Source: Pyrrhoderma lamaoense (taxonomy: Eukaryota > Basidiomycota > Agaricomycetes > Hymenochaetales > Hymenochaetaceae). Taken from it: a DNA stretch of 64,000 nt. This document shows positions 36,294 through 48,231 of the stretch, piece after piece. Where the stretch lies: contig NBAZ01000002.1 in assembly GCA_002794735.1 (NCBI GenBank), forward strand, positions 2,542,001-2,606,000. Reading direction: 5' to 3'. Every line of letters starts with the position of its first letter. Position 1 is the stretch's first letter. The notes below the pieces were generated by a model that did not search any database, was not told the origin of the DNA, and saw only the letters and a program-made list of their open reading frames with translations. The position numbers and the translations under genes are program-made.

Positions 36294-37897
36294 ATGTGTG
36301 ATATCAGTGTTATGATGTGAGCCTGCTTTTGCTCTAGTTGTAGCTACATGCTTATGCTTTGCATCTGCTTTCAGGCCGGATGAAGAGCTTGCGCGACCGT
36401 TAGCCAATGCTCTTCAGCTCCTCCCAGATCCTGGCCATGCTAATCAGGATGGAAACAATACCGTATTTCTCCCCTCTTCCGGTCTTTTAACAGGCAACAT
36501 CTATTACCCCACAGAGGAATTACTTGTCAGTGTACTTTTCAAATGTTCCTTCTCATTATGAAGCTGATGAAATCACTTCGATGCAGCCTCGTGCAAGTCG
36601 ACCCCAATTAGCACAGGTGACAACGACCTCAGCACATAGTTCTCCGTATTTGAGCCAGGATGGATATTTACTAAGTGCCTGTGAATTGAAGAGTTCAGCC
36701 GGCAACCGATCATCCAATGATTTTCCAAATTTACATCTATCAGACTGGGCATACATTCAAGAATCCTTTAAAGGTCCCAATTCTCCCTCTTTCCATCAAG
36801 GTTCACCAATCTCTCAGGGATATAGTCCCATCACACCAATTACACCGTTATTGAGCATGGGTCCTTCGCCTACTGCCTCAACATTCCCCTCCCCGGGGTC
36901 ACAGGGAAATTCAGAACTCTTACAACTTGCTCCCAGCCCTCACTCAACATTCCCAATACCTCTTCCGACTGTTGATATCCCGGCTGGGCCGGTTCATCGG
37001 TATGCAGCGAACCCTCTGCAACTGGACGGGCAGTCTTCCACAGTACCTTACGAATTGTCAGTTGGCTTGACTGGTATCACGCCAGCAACTTTCGATCTCG
37101 GAAGCCGCAGGCAATCGCAGTCAACGTCAGGACCAACAAGGCCTGTACTGACTTCATCTTCCACGTCTTCTCCATACGCCCGCCCAAGCCAGTGTCTTCC
37201 TGCCGTACCTTCAAGCCGTGGACGATCGGCCAGCGAAGCTTCAGCTAGCTCAACAATTTACATGTATGGAGGACTACCGATACCTGGTCCTATTGTCAGA
37301 CAGTTAACGTACCGACCCGTCTCTCAGAGTGATCATAGAAGATATGTCAAGGACATAAAGCTCCATAATCCTATCTACTTCTATCAAAAGAATCCTCAGG
37401 AACTGGGTATCGATTTAGATGATCTTCACAAAAACAGGTTGGCCCGTCTAGAGGGGCGTGATGAATACATGTTTGAGGGTCAAGGGCCCTCTATATCCAT
37501 TCGTATTGTGGTAAGTCTTATTCTCTATACCTCCTGTCCCTGTTATCTAAGCCATTTCCTTGTCAGTGGGAAGGTTATGGTCCTTGGAGTCGACAAATTC
37601 CAACAAAGGACTTTAAAACCCCGCCTAATCCTATCACAAAAGAAAGGCTAGCCATTCATGTAGCAAGAACCGTCAATCGCTTCATAAATGTACGTAAAGT
37701 TTCGTTATCTGTATATTATTTCTTGCTTAACAGCCTTACAGGAGATGTCAAACCAGCCTATGCAAGCTGGGTCAGACATACGGTGGAAAATCGGCACAAA
37801 CGGAATCGGTCTTCTTGATTTGAAACTTCTAAGTTTACATCATGTTTCTAAGGGTAGTTGGCAGGTCAACCTTTGTTTGAATCATCCCTTGTCGTGA
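36294..37897 (+). CDS. Conserved basidiomycete protein with WEGYGPWSRQI domain, function unknown
   Basis: ATG 36294 gives MCDISVMM. A 60-bp intron leads to PDEELARPLANALQLLPDPG. A 61-bp intron (GTCAGT...GATGCAG) joins TEELL to PRASRPQLAQVTTTSAHS. About 230 Ser/Pro/Thr-rich residues follow (SPITPITPLLSMGPSPTAST). The C-terminal domain is conserved in style: YVKDIKLHNPIYFYQKNPQE, YMFEGQGPSISIRI, then after an intron WEGYGPWSRQIPTKDF and PPNPITKERLAIHVARTVNR, then after another intron DIRWKIGTNGIGLLDLKLL and LHHVSKGSWQVNL. I recognise this C-terminal block from uncharacterised basidiomycete proteins but know no function. The disordered Ser/Pro N-terminus plus a compact C-terminal domain resembles regulatory proteins; that is inference only. 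Confidence 0.75.
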
Positions 37898-37899
37898 CT

Positions 37900-39650
37900 G
37901 TATACAATCCACTCGTTGGCTGGTAACCCGACTTGATACCCCTTTGCTTATTTTGCATTGTCTGTAATTTTCTTCACTTTATTTTATCTTGTCTGTACTT
38001 TACGTGGTATTTCCTTTGAGCTTTAGCATGTTTTTTTCTTTCTTTAATCAGTTTTCTTCTCAACTCATGCAGATAGTTTGGATCTATGTACTATTATAAT
38101 TCTTAAATACTCAAACTCTTACACACTTCCATGCTCATACAAAAGGCCATATCTAACGATTACTTAGTGCCAAGGTTATAGGTAAGGCACAGATCTAGAC
38201 GTTGATTTTGTTTCAGTAGTCGAAAGTTATTCTTTTTCAAAGCCACCTCATCTTCGGTATTTTTCTAATTGCAGTATTTCGGTCAAGGTGCCCACGATGT
38301 TCCGATTATTTTGTGCTTCGACTTCTCGACTTCTTGATCTGTGTAACTCAACAGTAAAGGCATGGTCCTGAACCTACGGATCGCTGACAGGACTAATGAG
38401 AAAGTAAAAGCTCTGGTTACTCCACGGTAACAGTGAAGTGCTTCTCTGGATGTCCAATCTTACTGTTCTTCCCGATAGATCACATCTTATACCGAGGATT
38501 CAAAATCAATGAATTTTTTACCGATACCGTCGGCGCTGTTGTGGTGGTTGAACTTTGATATCTTCTCCATGTGACTTTTACCAACGGACCACCACAGCTA
38601 AGTGGCTAACTGTACATGTACGTGGCTGATATGATGTAGTATCTGATCGCCTTCCACTACTATATCAAATATATGAATTTGTTCATACGCACGCAAATAT
38701 AATAAGTTTGTTCATGGGATTCAGAGAAAGATGTTTCAGGATAGTGATGGGAGCAACTGGCTTTCGCTGTCATACTGGCGCATAGATAGATACCGGGGCA
38801 CTGTCATCTATCTCTTTCGTATGATTACTCCTACCATGCGTTCATGTGGCCTCTGTGAATCAATATAGGAAGAATGTCGAGAGTTCAGATTCCAAACATT
38901 AAATTCTGATGCGTTCTGTACCGAAGGTAAACCATGTGCCACCCTACTAGTATGCACTTGTATCATATGAAGAGAAACTACATCTTATCTCGGGATCGGA
39001 CGTCTAAATGAAGCTTCATAAAGCACATCAAGGTTGATATCTATAAAATCCCGTAACGTATGGACCTCGAAACGGAAGGATGTATAACCGTTGTTACCAT
39101 CAGCGAGATACCAGGTATTAATCAGTATCACCAGCTCTCATCTAGACTCACTCCTATATAGTCTAAGCTACTTATTTGATTTTATGATGTTAGAGATAAA
39201 TCCACAACAGTGTTATACTCTAAATGGTGTCTGTACAAAAATGGTAAGTTTCTTATTTATATCGTCTCCTGGTCTGGTCCCATACGATTCGGAGCTAATG
39301 TATACGAGCATGACATCATATTTTGATATCTACCCTGCGGAAGCTAGATGATACACCCATATTTTATCTCTTCGAGAGATTCAAACGAACAAATAAGAAG
39401 AGTCTTACCAAGTGATGTATGGTGGCTTTTGTGGCAGTGAAGGTTTCTTAATTCGGAAAAAGCATCTCGGTCACGTGTCTGTGAAGTCGCGTCATTTAGA
39501 TTTTTTGTTACACTCCAAGAAACTACTGACAGCCAATCGCTCACACGAAAAAATAAAAGTCGTACTTTTTTCCTACTTCCGCTATAATAGTGCGCCTATA
39601 TCATGCTTAATGTGAATGATACGAGCTCTGAGCTCTGTCTTACTTTGTAG
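37900..39650. other. Intergenic stretch before lanosterol synthase, 1.75 kb
   Basis: No frame shows coding character on either strand; the first 400 bases are T-rich, as expected for a 3' region. A CACGTG lies at 39472-39477, about 187 bp before the lanosterol synthase ATG. A short ATG frame at 39091-39351 has no motif. Confidence 0.45.
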
Positions 39651-39658
39651 TAGACTCA

Positions 39659-42308
39659 ATGTGGGAACCTCTCGACTTACCGGAAAATGGTGATGGATAC
39701 TTCACTGACCTCTCACGATGGCGTCTAAATGCTTGGGACAACGGTAGACATACGTGGGACTATCTGCAAACGGATGAGGAATGCAAGAAACGCCCACAGA
39801 CAGTGCTTGATAAAGTAATGTTAGGTCTGCCAGCTGTATGTCACAGTACCTGTTTTATTCCTCATTTCTTTCATTCTTAATATTACTCAGAATCTACCGC
39901 CCTTGCCTACTGCAAAAACACCATTAGAAGCATCCCGTAATGGATACTCGTTCCTGAAGCATATACAAGCACCTGACGGACATTGGCCATGTGAATATGA
40001 TGGGCCCATGTTTCTTACTCCTGGTCTGGTTATCGGTTCCTACGTAACGAAAATGGAGTTCAAGAAGGAAGAGCGACTGGAACTCATTCGGTACCTGTTT
40101 AGAAAGGCTCATAAAGAAGATGGCGGATGGGGATTGTGTGTTTTATAATCTGTGTCGAGAGTGATCTCATATTGACCCGTCTGATAGGCACTTCGAGGGT
40201 GTTTCGACTGTCTTTGGGACAGGTCTAAATTATACAGCCTTGAGAATACTTGGAGTACCAGCCGACCACCCTGTTATGATCAAAGCTAGGGGAACTCTTC
40301 ATAAGCTTGGTAAATATAGTGCTCTTTTAATTAACGGCATTTCTAACGGTAGTTAGGTGGTGCCCTTCGATCACCTCAGTGGGGGAAGTTTTGGTTGTCT
40401 ATACTGAACGTTTACGAGTGGGAAGGGAATAACTCGTTACCGCCAGAGCTATGGCTTTTACCTGACTGGCTACCTATACACCCACATCGCTGGTGGATCC
40501 ATTCACGAAATGTCTTTATTGCCATGAGCTTTCTTTATGCACAGCGGTTTAAAGCACCAGAGGATGAACTTATCTTATCCCTGAGACAGGAACTTTATGT
40601 TGAAGATTATTACACCATAGATTGGCCCGCACATCGCAATGACATCTCGCCTATTGATTTATATGCTCCTCATTCCTTTGTTATGGACTTCTTATTTGGC
40701 ATTCTAGGTGTATATGAACCATGTGCAATCCCTCCTATAAGAAAATTAGCGACAAAAAAACTTTATGATTTGATAGTTAAGGAAGATGAAAATACGTCTT
40801 ATCAAGATCTGGGGCCGGTAAACAAAATGATGAACCTGGTTGCCCGAGCTCTGGTTGAGGGCCCGGAATCTGAGGCTTATGCACAGCACAAGTTGAAGCG
40901 GCGAGACTTCATGTGGATCGGACCTAACGGAATGAGCATGGGAGGTACTAATGGCGTGCAGCTGTGGGACACAGCCTTTATTGTACAGGCGCTTGTGGAG
41001 AGTGGACTGGCGGAAGCGGAAGAAAACCGTGAAAGTCTACTCAAGGCACTACATTGGCTTGATGAATCACAAATCAGAGAAAACCCTAAACACTTTGAAA
41101 GCGCCTACAGACATCGAACAAAGGGAGCCTGGCCATTTAGTACTAAGGAACAGGGCTATACTGTTAGCGACTGTACTGGAGAAGGTTTGAAGGCAGTCAT
41201 CTACCTACAAGAGCATCTGTCGTAGGTCTTCATTATCACCCTTACCTTTGAGTTACTGAGTCGATATTTTGAAAGGTTTACTCCGAAGCTTGTTTCTAAA
41301 GAGCGTCTTTGTGATGCAGTCGATACTATGCTTTCGTTACAAAACCCTAGTGGTGGTTTCGCTAGCTACGAACTGGTCCGTGGACCAAGATGGCTTGAGT
41401 GGATCAATCCCGCCGAAGTATTTGGTATGTATATTATTCGTCTTCAAAAATTTAGCATTGATAGTATCTTAGGGAACATCATGATTGAATATGAATATCC
41501 TGAGTGTACGACCTCGGTAATAACGGCGCTTGCAATATTCCGAAAACATTATCCTGACTATCGATCTGAGGATATTGAGTATGCCGCCATTACCTATACC
41601 TTATACACAACATCTAACCAAGGTTACATTTGTGCCTCATTTCAGAAAAACGATGAAACATGCGCTAAAATATTTGCATGATGCCCAGCGCCCAGAGGGC
41701 GGCTGGTTTGGATCGTGGGGTATTTGTTTTACATATGCTACCCAATTTGCTTTGGAGAGTCTTTCTTTAGTAGGTGAGACATACTCTACTAGCGAAAGAG
41801 TCCGTAAGGCGTGTCATTTCTTGCTTGAGCATCAGAAGGAAGATGGTGGATGGGGAGAGAGCTACATGGTACGTATACGACTACGATACTGCTGCACTAG
41901 CTTATCACAAAACAACTATACTCCTTGAAGGCATGTATGACAGGAAAATGGGTGGATCATGAAAAAACCCAAGTAGTAATGACTTCATGGGCAACAATGG
42001 CTCTCATGTATGCTCAATATCCAGAACCAGAACCCATAGAACGTGCAGTAAAAATGGTGATGTCACGCCAGCTTCCTGTGAGTTGCTACGATAGCTCTAG
42101 AAAGCTTAATCTTCACCTGACATCTTCCATTGCTTAGGACGGTTCTTGGGCGCAAGAAGCGATAGAAGGTGTTTTTAACAAATCTTGTGCAATTGTCTAT
42201 CCGAACTTCAAGTATTCCTTTTGCATATGGATGCTAGGGCGTGCTCATCATTATCTAGAGAAGCTGTATGCGGCTCGAGGGAAGACGTCGAATGGGAAGG
42301 TTCATTGA
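39659..42308 (+). CDS. ERG7: Lanosterol synthase (oxidosqualene cyclase)
   Basis: ATG 39659 gives [20 protein letters not shown]. Eight or nine exons joined by short introns give the complete cyclase: [20 protein letters not shown] (a QW-type repeat), [90 protein letters not shown] repeat ([20 protein letters not shown]) and DGGWGESY, ending [20 protein letters not shown]. The catalytic Asp is in [19 protein letters not shown], where the family usually has DCTAE. The enzyme cyclises 2,3-oxidosqualene to lanosterol on the ER or lipid droplets in ergosterol synthesis. Length is about 720 residues, normal. No frame breaks were needed. Confidence 0.96.
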
Positions 42309-42594
42309 TATTGTTTCAAGGGTTGATGTATCAGACGTCTCTTTCCCAGTTCACGATACAGATATAACAACTACCAAACACCGCTATATGCGTGCATTGC
42401 ATGCTGCACATATACATATATCAATTTACCTTGATAATACTACTATTAGATGTCCTACTACATGTGTGCACCGCAGAAAATTGCAATTTCATACGTGTGC
42501 AACATATAAATAGTAGCATTAGTAATATCAACCAAATATAGTCTTAAGTAATAAAATCAATATTGTTTCCATTTTTGACAAGTATAGCTATGTC

Positions 42595-43641
42595 ATGATA
42601 CCCACAAATCTTGGACTCCCTCGAATAAGTTCACCGTATTTCCCTCTAAATAGTCCACTTACACGCCGTACACTCCAGCATATTAGAAATGCATTAGATG
42701 TGGCACTTTCAGAACATTCAAGTTCAAGTCGGTTAAGAATGAACGGGAATTTCGATCTTGATTTTCCGAACGAGAAGCATGCTGCGGTGCTAATTCCTTT
42801 GGCAAATGTTAACGGTCATCCGGGGATTTTACTCGAAATAAGAGGGGCGCTAAGGACTCATGCTGGCGAAGTCAGGTTAGGAACCAATCTTGCTCTGGAT
42901 CTATCCCTCGAAGAGACGTTGACTCATCTCGGTTATTGTGGCTACTTATAATTATTATAGCTTCCCGGGTGGGAAAGTGGACGAAGTAAGTAACAGAACA
43001 ATTTTCAATTGATAGAATATCCGTTAGAGCATTTATTGGTAGACAGATGAGTCGACTCTAGCCGCCGCGTTACGGGAAGCTAATGAAGAGATTGCTCTTC
43101 TACCTGACCAAGTTGAAGTTTTGGGTGCACTAGGTCCTCCGCAGTTATCCCTCAACAGATTGAGGGTATGGCCATATGTTGTTCGTGCTTATCTGGACTC
43201 CGATAATCGGACAATATCTAATTCATAATATAATAGGGATTCGTTCATAGAGATCTTAGAAAACCTTCAACAGGTCACAATATTCTAGAATTTACGTCCG
43301 ACGAAGACTTAGATTCTCCACTTCCTTCCTTATCCATGTCTTCATTAAGAGCATCCGAACCTGAGGTCGCGCATGTTTTCCACCTCCCATTATCTAGACT
43401 TGTAGATTCCTCTAAACTACGCAAACATATGTTCGTGGCTTACACCCATACTGGGCCATCAACGTTACAGATGTAGTCGAAAGCACTAAAAGTGAGGATA
43501 GTTTGGGAAATGGAGGGGTCAATTGGAAGGGGAGACTGGAATTGACGAATGGGAGGCGGAGTTGGAGGGAAACTAGAAGTTTGGGGACTAACAGGCTGGT
43601 ATGTGAATGTGCTTTTGCGGGCCCTGAGGATTCTAGAATAG
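42595..43641 (+). CDS. Nudix hydrolase, CoA diphosphatase (PCD1/NUDT7) type
   Basis: ATG 42595 gives MIPTNLGLPRISSPYFPLNS. HAAVLIPLANVNGHPGILLE and LRTHAGEV precede an intron, then SFPGGKVDE, another intron, and TDESTLAAALREANEEIALL. Together these form the Nudix box (G, REANEE) preceded by the FPGG of the CoA-pyrophosphatase subfamily. Further exons give GALGPPQLSLNRLRVWPYV and GFVHRDLRKPSTGHNILEF. The expected tail LHPYWAINVTDVVES then, after an 85-bp intron, VWGLTGWYVNVLLRALRILE ends at 43641. At about 43432-43435 one base seems missing, since KHMF and GLHPYW lie in different frames. It likely hydrolyses CoA or acyl-CoA, often in peroxisomes or mitochondria. Confidence 0.86.
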
Positions 43642-43859
43642 GACAACAGAAATGATTTGATCACTTCAGAAAAAGGCGATGATAACAACGTTAAGATTCA
43701 AAGGAGTTCCGCTTTTAGTGAATCAAAATTTAAGGACTTAATATGTTAATACACAAAGGCAGAAAAGAGAAGCATCAGGGCAATAAGAAAACGTGCCAGA
43801 AGCATGTTTATCAGGAAGGGGATCATCGCCATGCAGAAACTTCACCTAGTTAGAATTTT

Positions 43860-44584
43860 CTAATTTGAATTAGTATATCCGGTTCGATGTCGTAAAGATT
43901 CATGATTGTGTTCATCGACGGGGCTGAACGGCCTCGAATTTTTGTCCAGAACGTCTCCCTCATCATCAGTCTTTTTGGCCACAGCCCTTCGAGTGTATAC
44001 ACGCTCAAGATTTACTGTGGTAGATCCAGATACCGGGGTTTGCCAGATAATGAATAGGATTGTTTCTGAAATCCCAACAATAACGGCGACCACCAAGGAT
44101 ATTAGAACTTTCTGGGGTACGTTTGTGAGTTCTCATCTTCAGACGCTAAGTAGCCCAGGACATACCCACTCGTCCTTCCAGCCTTGCTTATCGGCGATCC
44201 ACCAGGTTGCCCCCCCTGCACACCCGATACTTAAGAGAGAGTTCGCCACAGCTGTAAGAGCCTTACGATCATTCCATTCCTTTTTGCTTCTAATTTCAGG
44301 CGATTCTGGAGGAGTGTATGGGGTGGCTTAGATTTTGGAGATGTTCTAGTCCCGGCTAAGAGAGAGACGAGATTATAGTCTCTTGTATTAAGATGAGCTG
44401 ACTTGAGGAGTTTAGCTCCCTCAGATGATCGTGCCCATCGAGAAATGTCGGACAAAACCGAATAGCGTATCTCCGCTTTGATAAGTTCATCAGCGAGGAT
44501 ATTACTTAGTTCAGGTGGTAATATAGATAACAAAGGTTTTAGAACTTGTACTAGGTGATCCTCGAGTGAGACAGTTGTTTCCAT
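43860..44584 (-). CDS. Vma12-like V-ATPase assembly factor (ER membrane)
   Basis: ATG 44584 gives METTVSLEDHLVQVLKPLLS. A helical cytosolic part (LSNILADELIKAEIRYSVLS, SDISRWARSSEGAKLLKSAH) is followed by TPPESPEIRSKKEWNDRKAL, then two C-terminal membrane segments: TAVANSLLSIGCAGGATWWI and, after a GT-AG intron, KVLISLVVAVIVGISETILF. A hydrophilic tail ends RHRTGYTNSN at 43860. The PPESPE...KEW motif with two C-terminal TM segments is typical of fungal Vma12/Vph2 proteins, which help assemble the V0 sector in the ER. The halves are out of frame by one base at the GGGG run 44320-44323 (plus strand). Confidence 0.72.
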
Positions 44585-44704
44585 CTTATTTTTACAAAGG
44601 TATGACGAGTAGATTGAAAACTAAAGGGTCGATAGAAAGAATTAGTGGACAACACAAGCTATCAGGTCATTGGAGAGATTTACTGGCGTCCAAATGCGAC
44701 TGAA

Positions 44705-44729
44705 ATTTACAGACTGTCTGTCTGTAAAT
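44705..44729. promoter_or_regulatory. Perfect 10-bp inverted repeat in the shared VMA12-like/BRN1 promoter
   Basis: ATTTACAGAC at 44705-44714 and GTCTGTAAAT at 44720-44729 are exact inverted copies around the spacer TGTCT. It lies 120 bp upstream of the VMA12-like ATG and 144 bp upstream of the BRN1 ATG. No known factor is assigned. Confidence 0.45.
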
Positions 44730-44823
44730 CGCAATTCTCTATTCTTGGACTGGCTATAATAATGAGTTCAATCTCGGCTATGTGAGAGCGCGATGTGTCA
44801 CAGTCACATTATGGTTTGTCACA

Positions 44824-44829
44824 CACGTG
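44824..44829. promoter_or_regulatory. CACGTG E-box upstream of BRN1
   Basis: CACGTG within ACACACGTGTC, 44 bp upstream of the BRN1 ATG. Confidence 0.4.
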
Positions 44830-44872
44830 TCTCTCGAAACGTTCAACCTTGACCTTTAACAACAAAACCACG

Positions 44873-47826
44873 ATGGCCAGAGCTGCAAAAGCCCGCGCTC
44901 AACAGTCCTTATATGCCGACTCTGACTCTGAATTAGATGAAAATACGGATGTAGAAGAGACTCCCCGACCAAAGGCGCGTACTGGAAAGGCTAAGAAGCG
45001 TGTATCGGACGTATTCCAACCAGCAGATAGAAGTGGAACCAGTCCTCAGCGAGTACCTTTTCAAACAGTTAACTTCAATGACGATGAAGCAGAAAAAAGA
45101 AAACGAAGAAAAGCGCGAAACTCGCTCAACCATTAACGCTTATTGACGATAGCAATGGAAATGCTACTCAAGCGAGGCAGGCGGCTCTGGGGATACCCCT
45201 AGGGCATCCAAACACCTTAGACATAAGCAGCAATTGCTTGCAGTTGCAGAGACTCCCGTTATTGATGTCCCGCTTGATGTTATGAGCTCTAACTTCGAGG
45301 AATGGATGAAAATGGCCACTGACAATGTTTGTCCGAAATCCTTATATTTTAATCATATATGTTAATTACATTAATTTAGAAAATAAATGCCGCAAACTCA
45401 TGGAACTTTGCTCTCATTGACTACTTCCACGACATGTCATTATTGCGGAATATAGGTGATAATTCTATCAACTTCCAGAAAGCATCTTGTACACTTGATG
45501 GCTGTGTCAAAATCTGGACTAGTCGTGTAGATAGTGTGGGTACCGAAACGGGAAAGCTCCTGAGCAATCTTGTATCCGAGGCCAAGTCTGATGGAGTAGA
45601 TGGTGATCTGTCCGATAATCCAGACTCGAACGACCAAGCGCAAAGGAAACGAACAGCGAAGAACAGGACTGAGTCTACTCTTGCTAAAAACGCATCCCAA
45701 CTACGCAGCAAGAAGCTGGATCTTGAATTCAGTGTTGATCCTCTCTTCAAGAAAACATGTGCTGACTTCGATGAAGGGGGCGCCCAAGGTCTTCTCATGA
45801 ATCATCTTAGCCTTGGTGTGGGAAGTGAAGGAAGTTTGAGAGTCATATTTGATGCCAGTGATTCTATGGGAAAAGGGAAGGAAGATGAAGATGAACCCGA
45901 CGAAGTGGAGCCTTACGATCCCATCGATCTAGGCAATATAAAAGGTGAAAACTCTGATTACTAGGTTGGAACCCATTGTGCTCACGTTGTTCAAATCAAA
46001 TAGCTGACTTCCTGCCGGATGTAAATGTGCTCGAGGACAAGTCAATTGCGCCCTCACTCGAAGGTTTCGCCTTTTCCAAAGATGCTATAGGATTTGATAT
46101 GTCTAATTTTCTTGGTGGGAGCTTTGAAGACGGTGATGATGATACAGGCTTGGATGGAGGTAGCGTCTTTGGTGATGACGACATGAGAATGGAGGTTGAT
46201 GGCGACCCTGGTGGTGGAGACAATGTTGAAGACTTCTTCGTCGGGGATCAAGCAGTCAATGATGACTACGGTGGTTTTGATGCAGGTATGGATATGCAGA
46301 GTCCGATGGATGGGGATACCGGCGAAGTCGACGAAGATGGAGCGCCATTGCAACAGCCTACGCGAACCGGTACCTTTGAACCCTTTGATCCTCGTCGAGC
46401 TCCTAATGAACGGGATCTAATACTAGCCATGACTGAGCCTGGTGCCAACGGAAGCTCATTGGATTATTTTGACCAAACATTCCTAAAGAACTGGGCTGGC
46501 CCCGAACACTGGAAATTACGAAAGGTTATCCGGAGACGTGAGTTTTCAAATTAGTGTCTTCTAGACTATGACTTCTGATGCTCGAACCTTACAGCTGATA
46601 CTACAGCTGATACGACTGCAAACAAGTCGAAACAGCGTGAAAAGAAGGAGCCATTTAAGATTGACTTCTTAACCCCCTCCACCAAATCCCAGAAGGAAGT
46701 GACAAAGGAGCTATTTGCCCCTGTTGGAAAAGGCGCTAGTATCAATCTTCCTCAGCTCACAAAGAAGAAAGGTCGTAAGGGGAAAGAGAAGGATAGGCGC
46801 AGCGAGCAGACTCTTCCAGATGATATGCACTTCTCAAGCCGACAATTAGTCACTCTATTCCTTAAGCCTAAATTTGCAGTCCGTACTTTCCACTTTTGTG
46901 TTCTAACTGGCTAAATTATTAACAATATTCTAGCTTAAAATGCGGGGAGGATATCGTGCTAGATTAAATGATAACGACGGAGAAGTCGATGAAAATTTCT
47001 GGGCTCAAGCGGCTGCAGATCAAGCGGCTGGGAGAGATAGCGAGGAAGGAGAAGAAGGTACAAGATTATTATCTCGTCTACTTTTTCCTATACTGATATA
47101 CTATTGCAAGGTACTGGAGCTATTCCGTTTAACACTCAATTTTTCCATGACGAGTACGATGACGGTCCAGGATTCGATGATATCTATGACGGCGATGGTA
47201 TTCCTGGTGCTGACCTCAACCCAGAAGTAGAAACAGGCGACCGGGATTTATTGGCTGAAACTCAAGGTCAGAGTCGTCGGGTTCGACCTGAAACTGTAAA
47301 CTACGCCCGTCGTGCGAAACGAGTAGATGTCCGAAAGTTGAAAGAAAACATTTGGAAGGGTCTAGACATCATAGTACCACCTTCACAAGGTCTCGATGAA
47401 GAGGACGAGCAATTGGTCAGTATCTTATTATCTCTCTCCATCCGCTCATATCTATAACACTACATACTCTAGCAGGAGCCATCAGACGGGCGTCCTCCAA
47501 CCGATCCAAACGAAGGTCGAGTTTTCTCCTCAGTGATAACTGACCTTCATGCATCTTATCCTAAGGAAAAAATGACCGATATCAGTACCAGTTTCTGTTT
47601 CATCTGTCTCCTTCATCTCGCCAATGAACGTGGTCTCAAGATAGAAGTTGGCGAAGATGATGACGATGTTATGCAAAATAGTCTAGATCAAATGGATAGC
47701 GACGAGACTCGCGTAGGTGATCTTTGGGGTTTGAAAGTAAGCATTCTCACTTAGTTACTCGAAAAACCATTACTAATAGACTTTAACTAGGTCTTCAGGG
47801 ATCCGAACGCCATACCCGCTGCATAA
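44873..47826 (+). CDS. BRN1: Condensin complex kleisin subunit (Brn1/NCAPH/Barren)
   Basis: ATG 44873 gives MARAAKARAQQSLYADSDSE. The conserved kleisin N-terminal region is DVMSSNFEEWMKMATDNKIN and AANSWNFALIDYFHDMSLLR, then INFQKASCTLDGCVKIWTSR. Middle exons are acidic, with FAFSKDAIGFDMSNFLGG and the FEPFDPRRAPNERDL block, then YFDQTFLKNWAGPEHWKLRK. The C-terminus shows PFNTQFFHDEYDDGPGFDD, KRVDVRKLKENIWKGLD (winged-helix region) and MTDISTSFCFICLLHLANER, and ends GLKVFRDPNAIPAA. The kleisin bridges SMC2 and SMC4 heads and binds the HEAT subunits for chromosome compaction. Two points in the first exon (AAA at 45118-45120, and about 45171-45184) need one added base each to keep the frame. 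Confidence 0.95.
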
Positions 47827-47829
47827 AGC

Positions 47830-48225
47830 AGTTAACTACTATTGTTTTCCCTTGTATAAGTATCTATATACTGCTTTAGATTCAAGGACACCATTTTTCT
47901 GGTATCATCAGGTTGTATAGATGTAAGCATCTGATATCATATCATTAACATAACGCAATAGTCTAGGTCTTATTAGTCTTGTATTTTTAATTGTTTCCTT
48001 AGTGATACTAGTCTTTTTCTCAATTTTGTGCTAAAATATTGAAGTGCCGATGTTGAAAAGCTTATCTGTGCTAGTGTTTGCATCAACTTCATGTCAAATG
48101 TAAGCATTGATTATCTAAATTCAATGATATTGTTAGGAGCGTGACGCGGTACGCGAGTAGATCACGTGATCATGAACTGTAGATGGCTTTCTCTAAATAT
48201 GCTTATGATTTTAACTATCAAAATA
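47830..48225. promoter_or_regulatory. ARP9 promoter interval with GATCACGTGATC palindrome
   Basis: The 12-bp perfect palindrome GATCACGTGATC (48160-48171) contains CACGTG and lies about 60 bp upstream of the ARP9 ATG. The rest of the interval is AT-rich 3' region of BRN1 without coding character. Confidence 0.45.
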
Positions 48226-48231
48226 TCAAGT

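Noticed and set aside
43474..43690. Alternative ends of the Nudix protein (GIDEWEAELE and others) that seemed to need two more frame shifts.
   Set aside because: A normal GTGAGG...CTAG intron of about 85 bp with an ATTGAC branch site joins VVESTK to VWGLTGWYVN directly.
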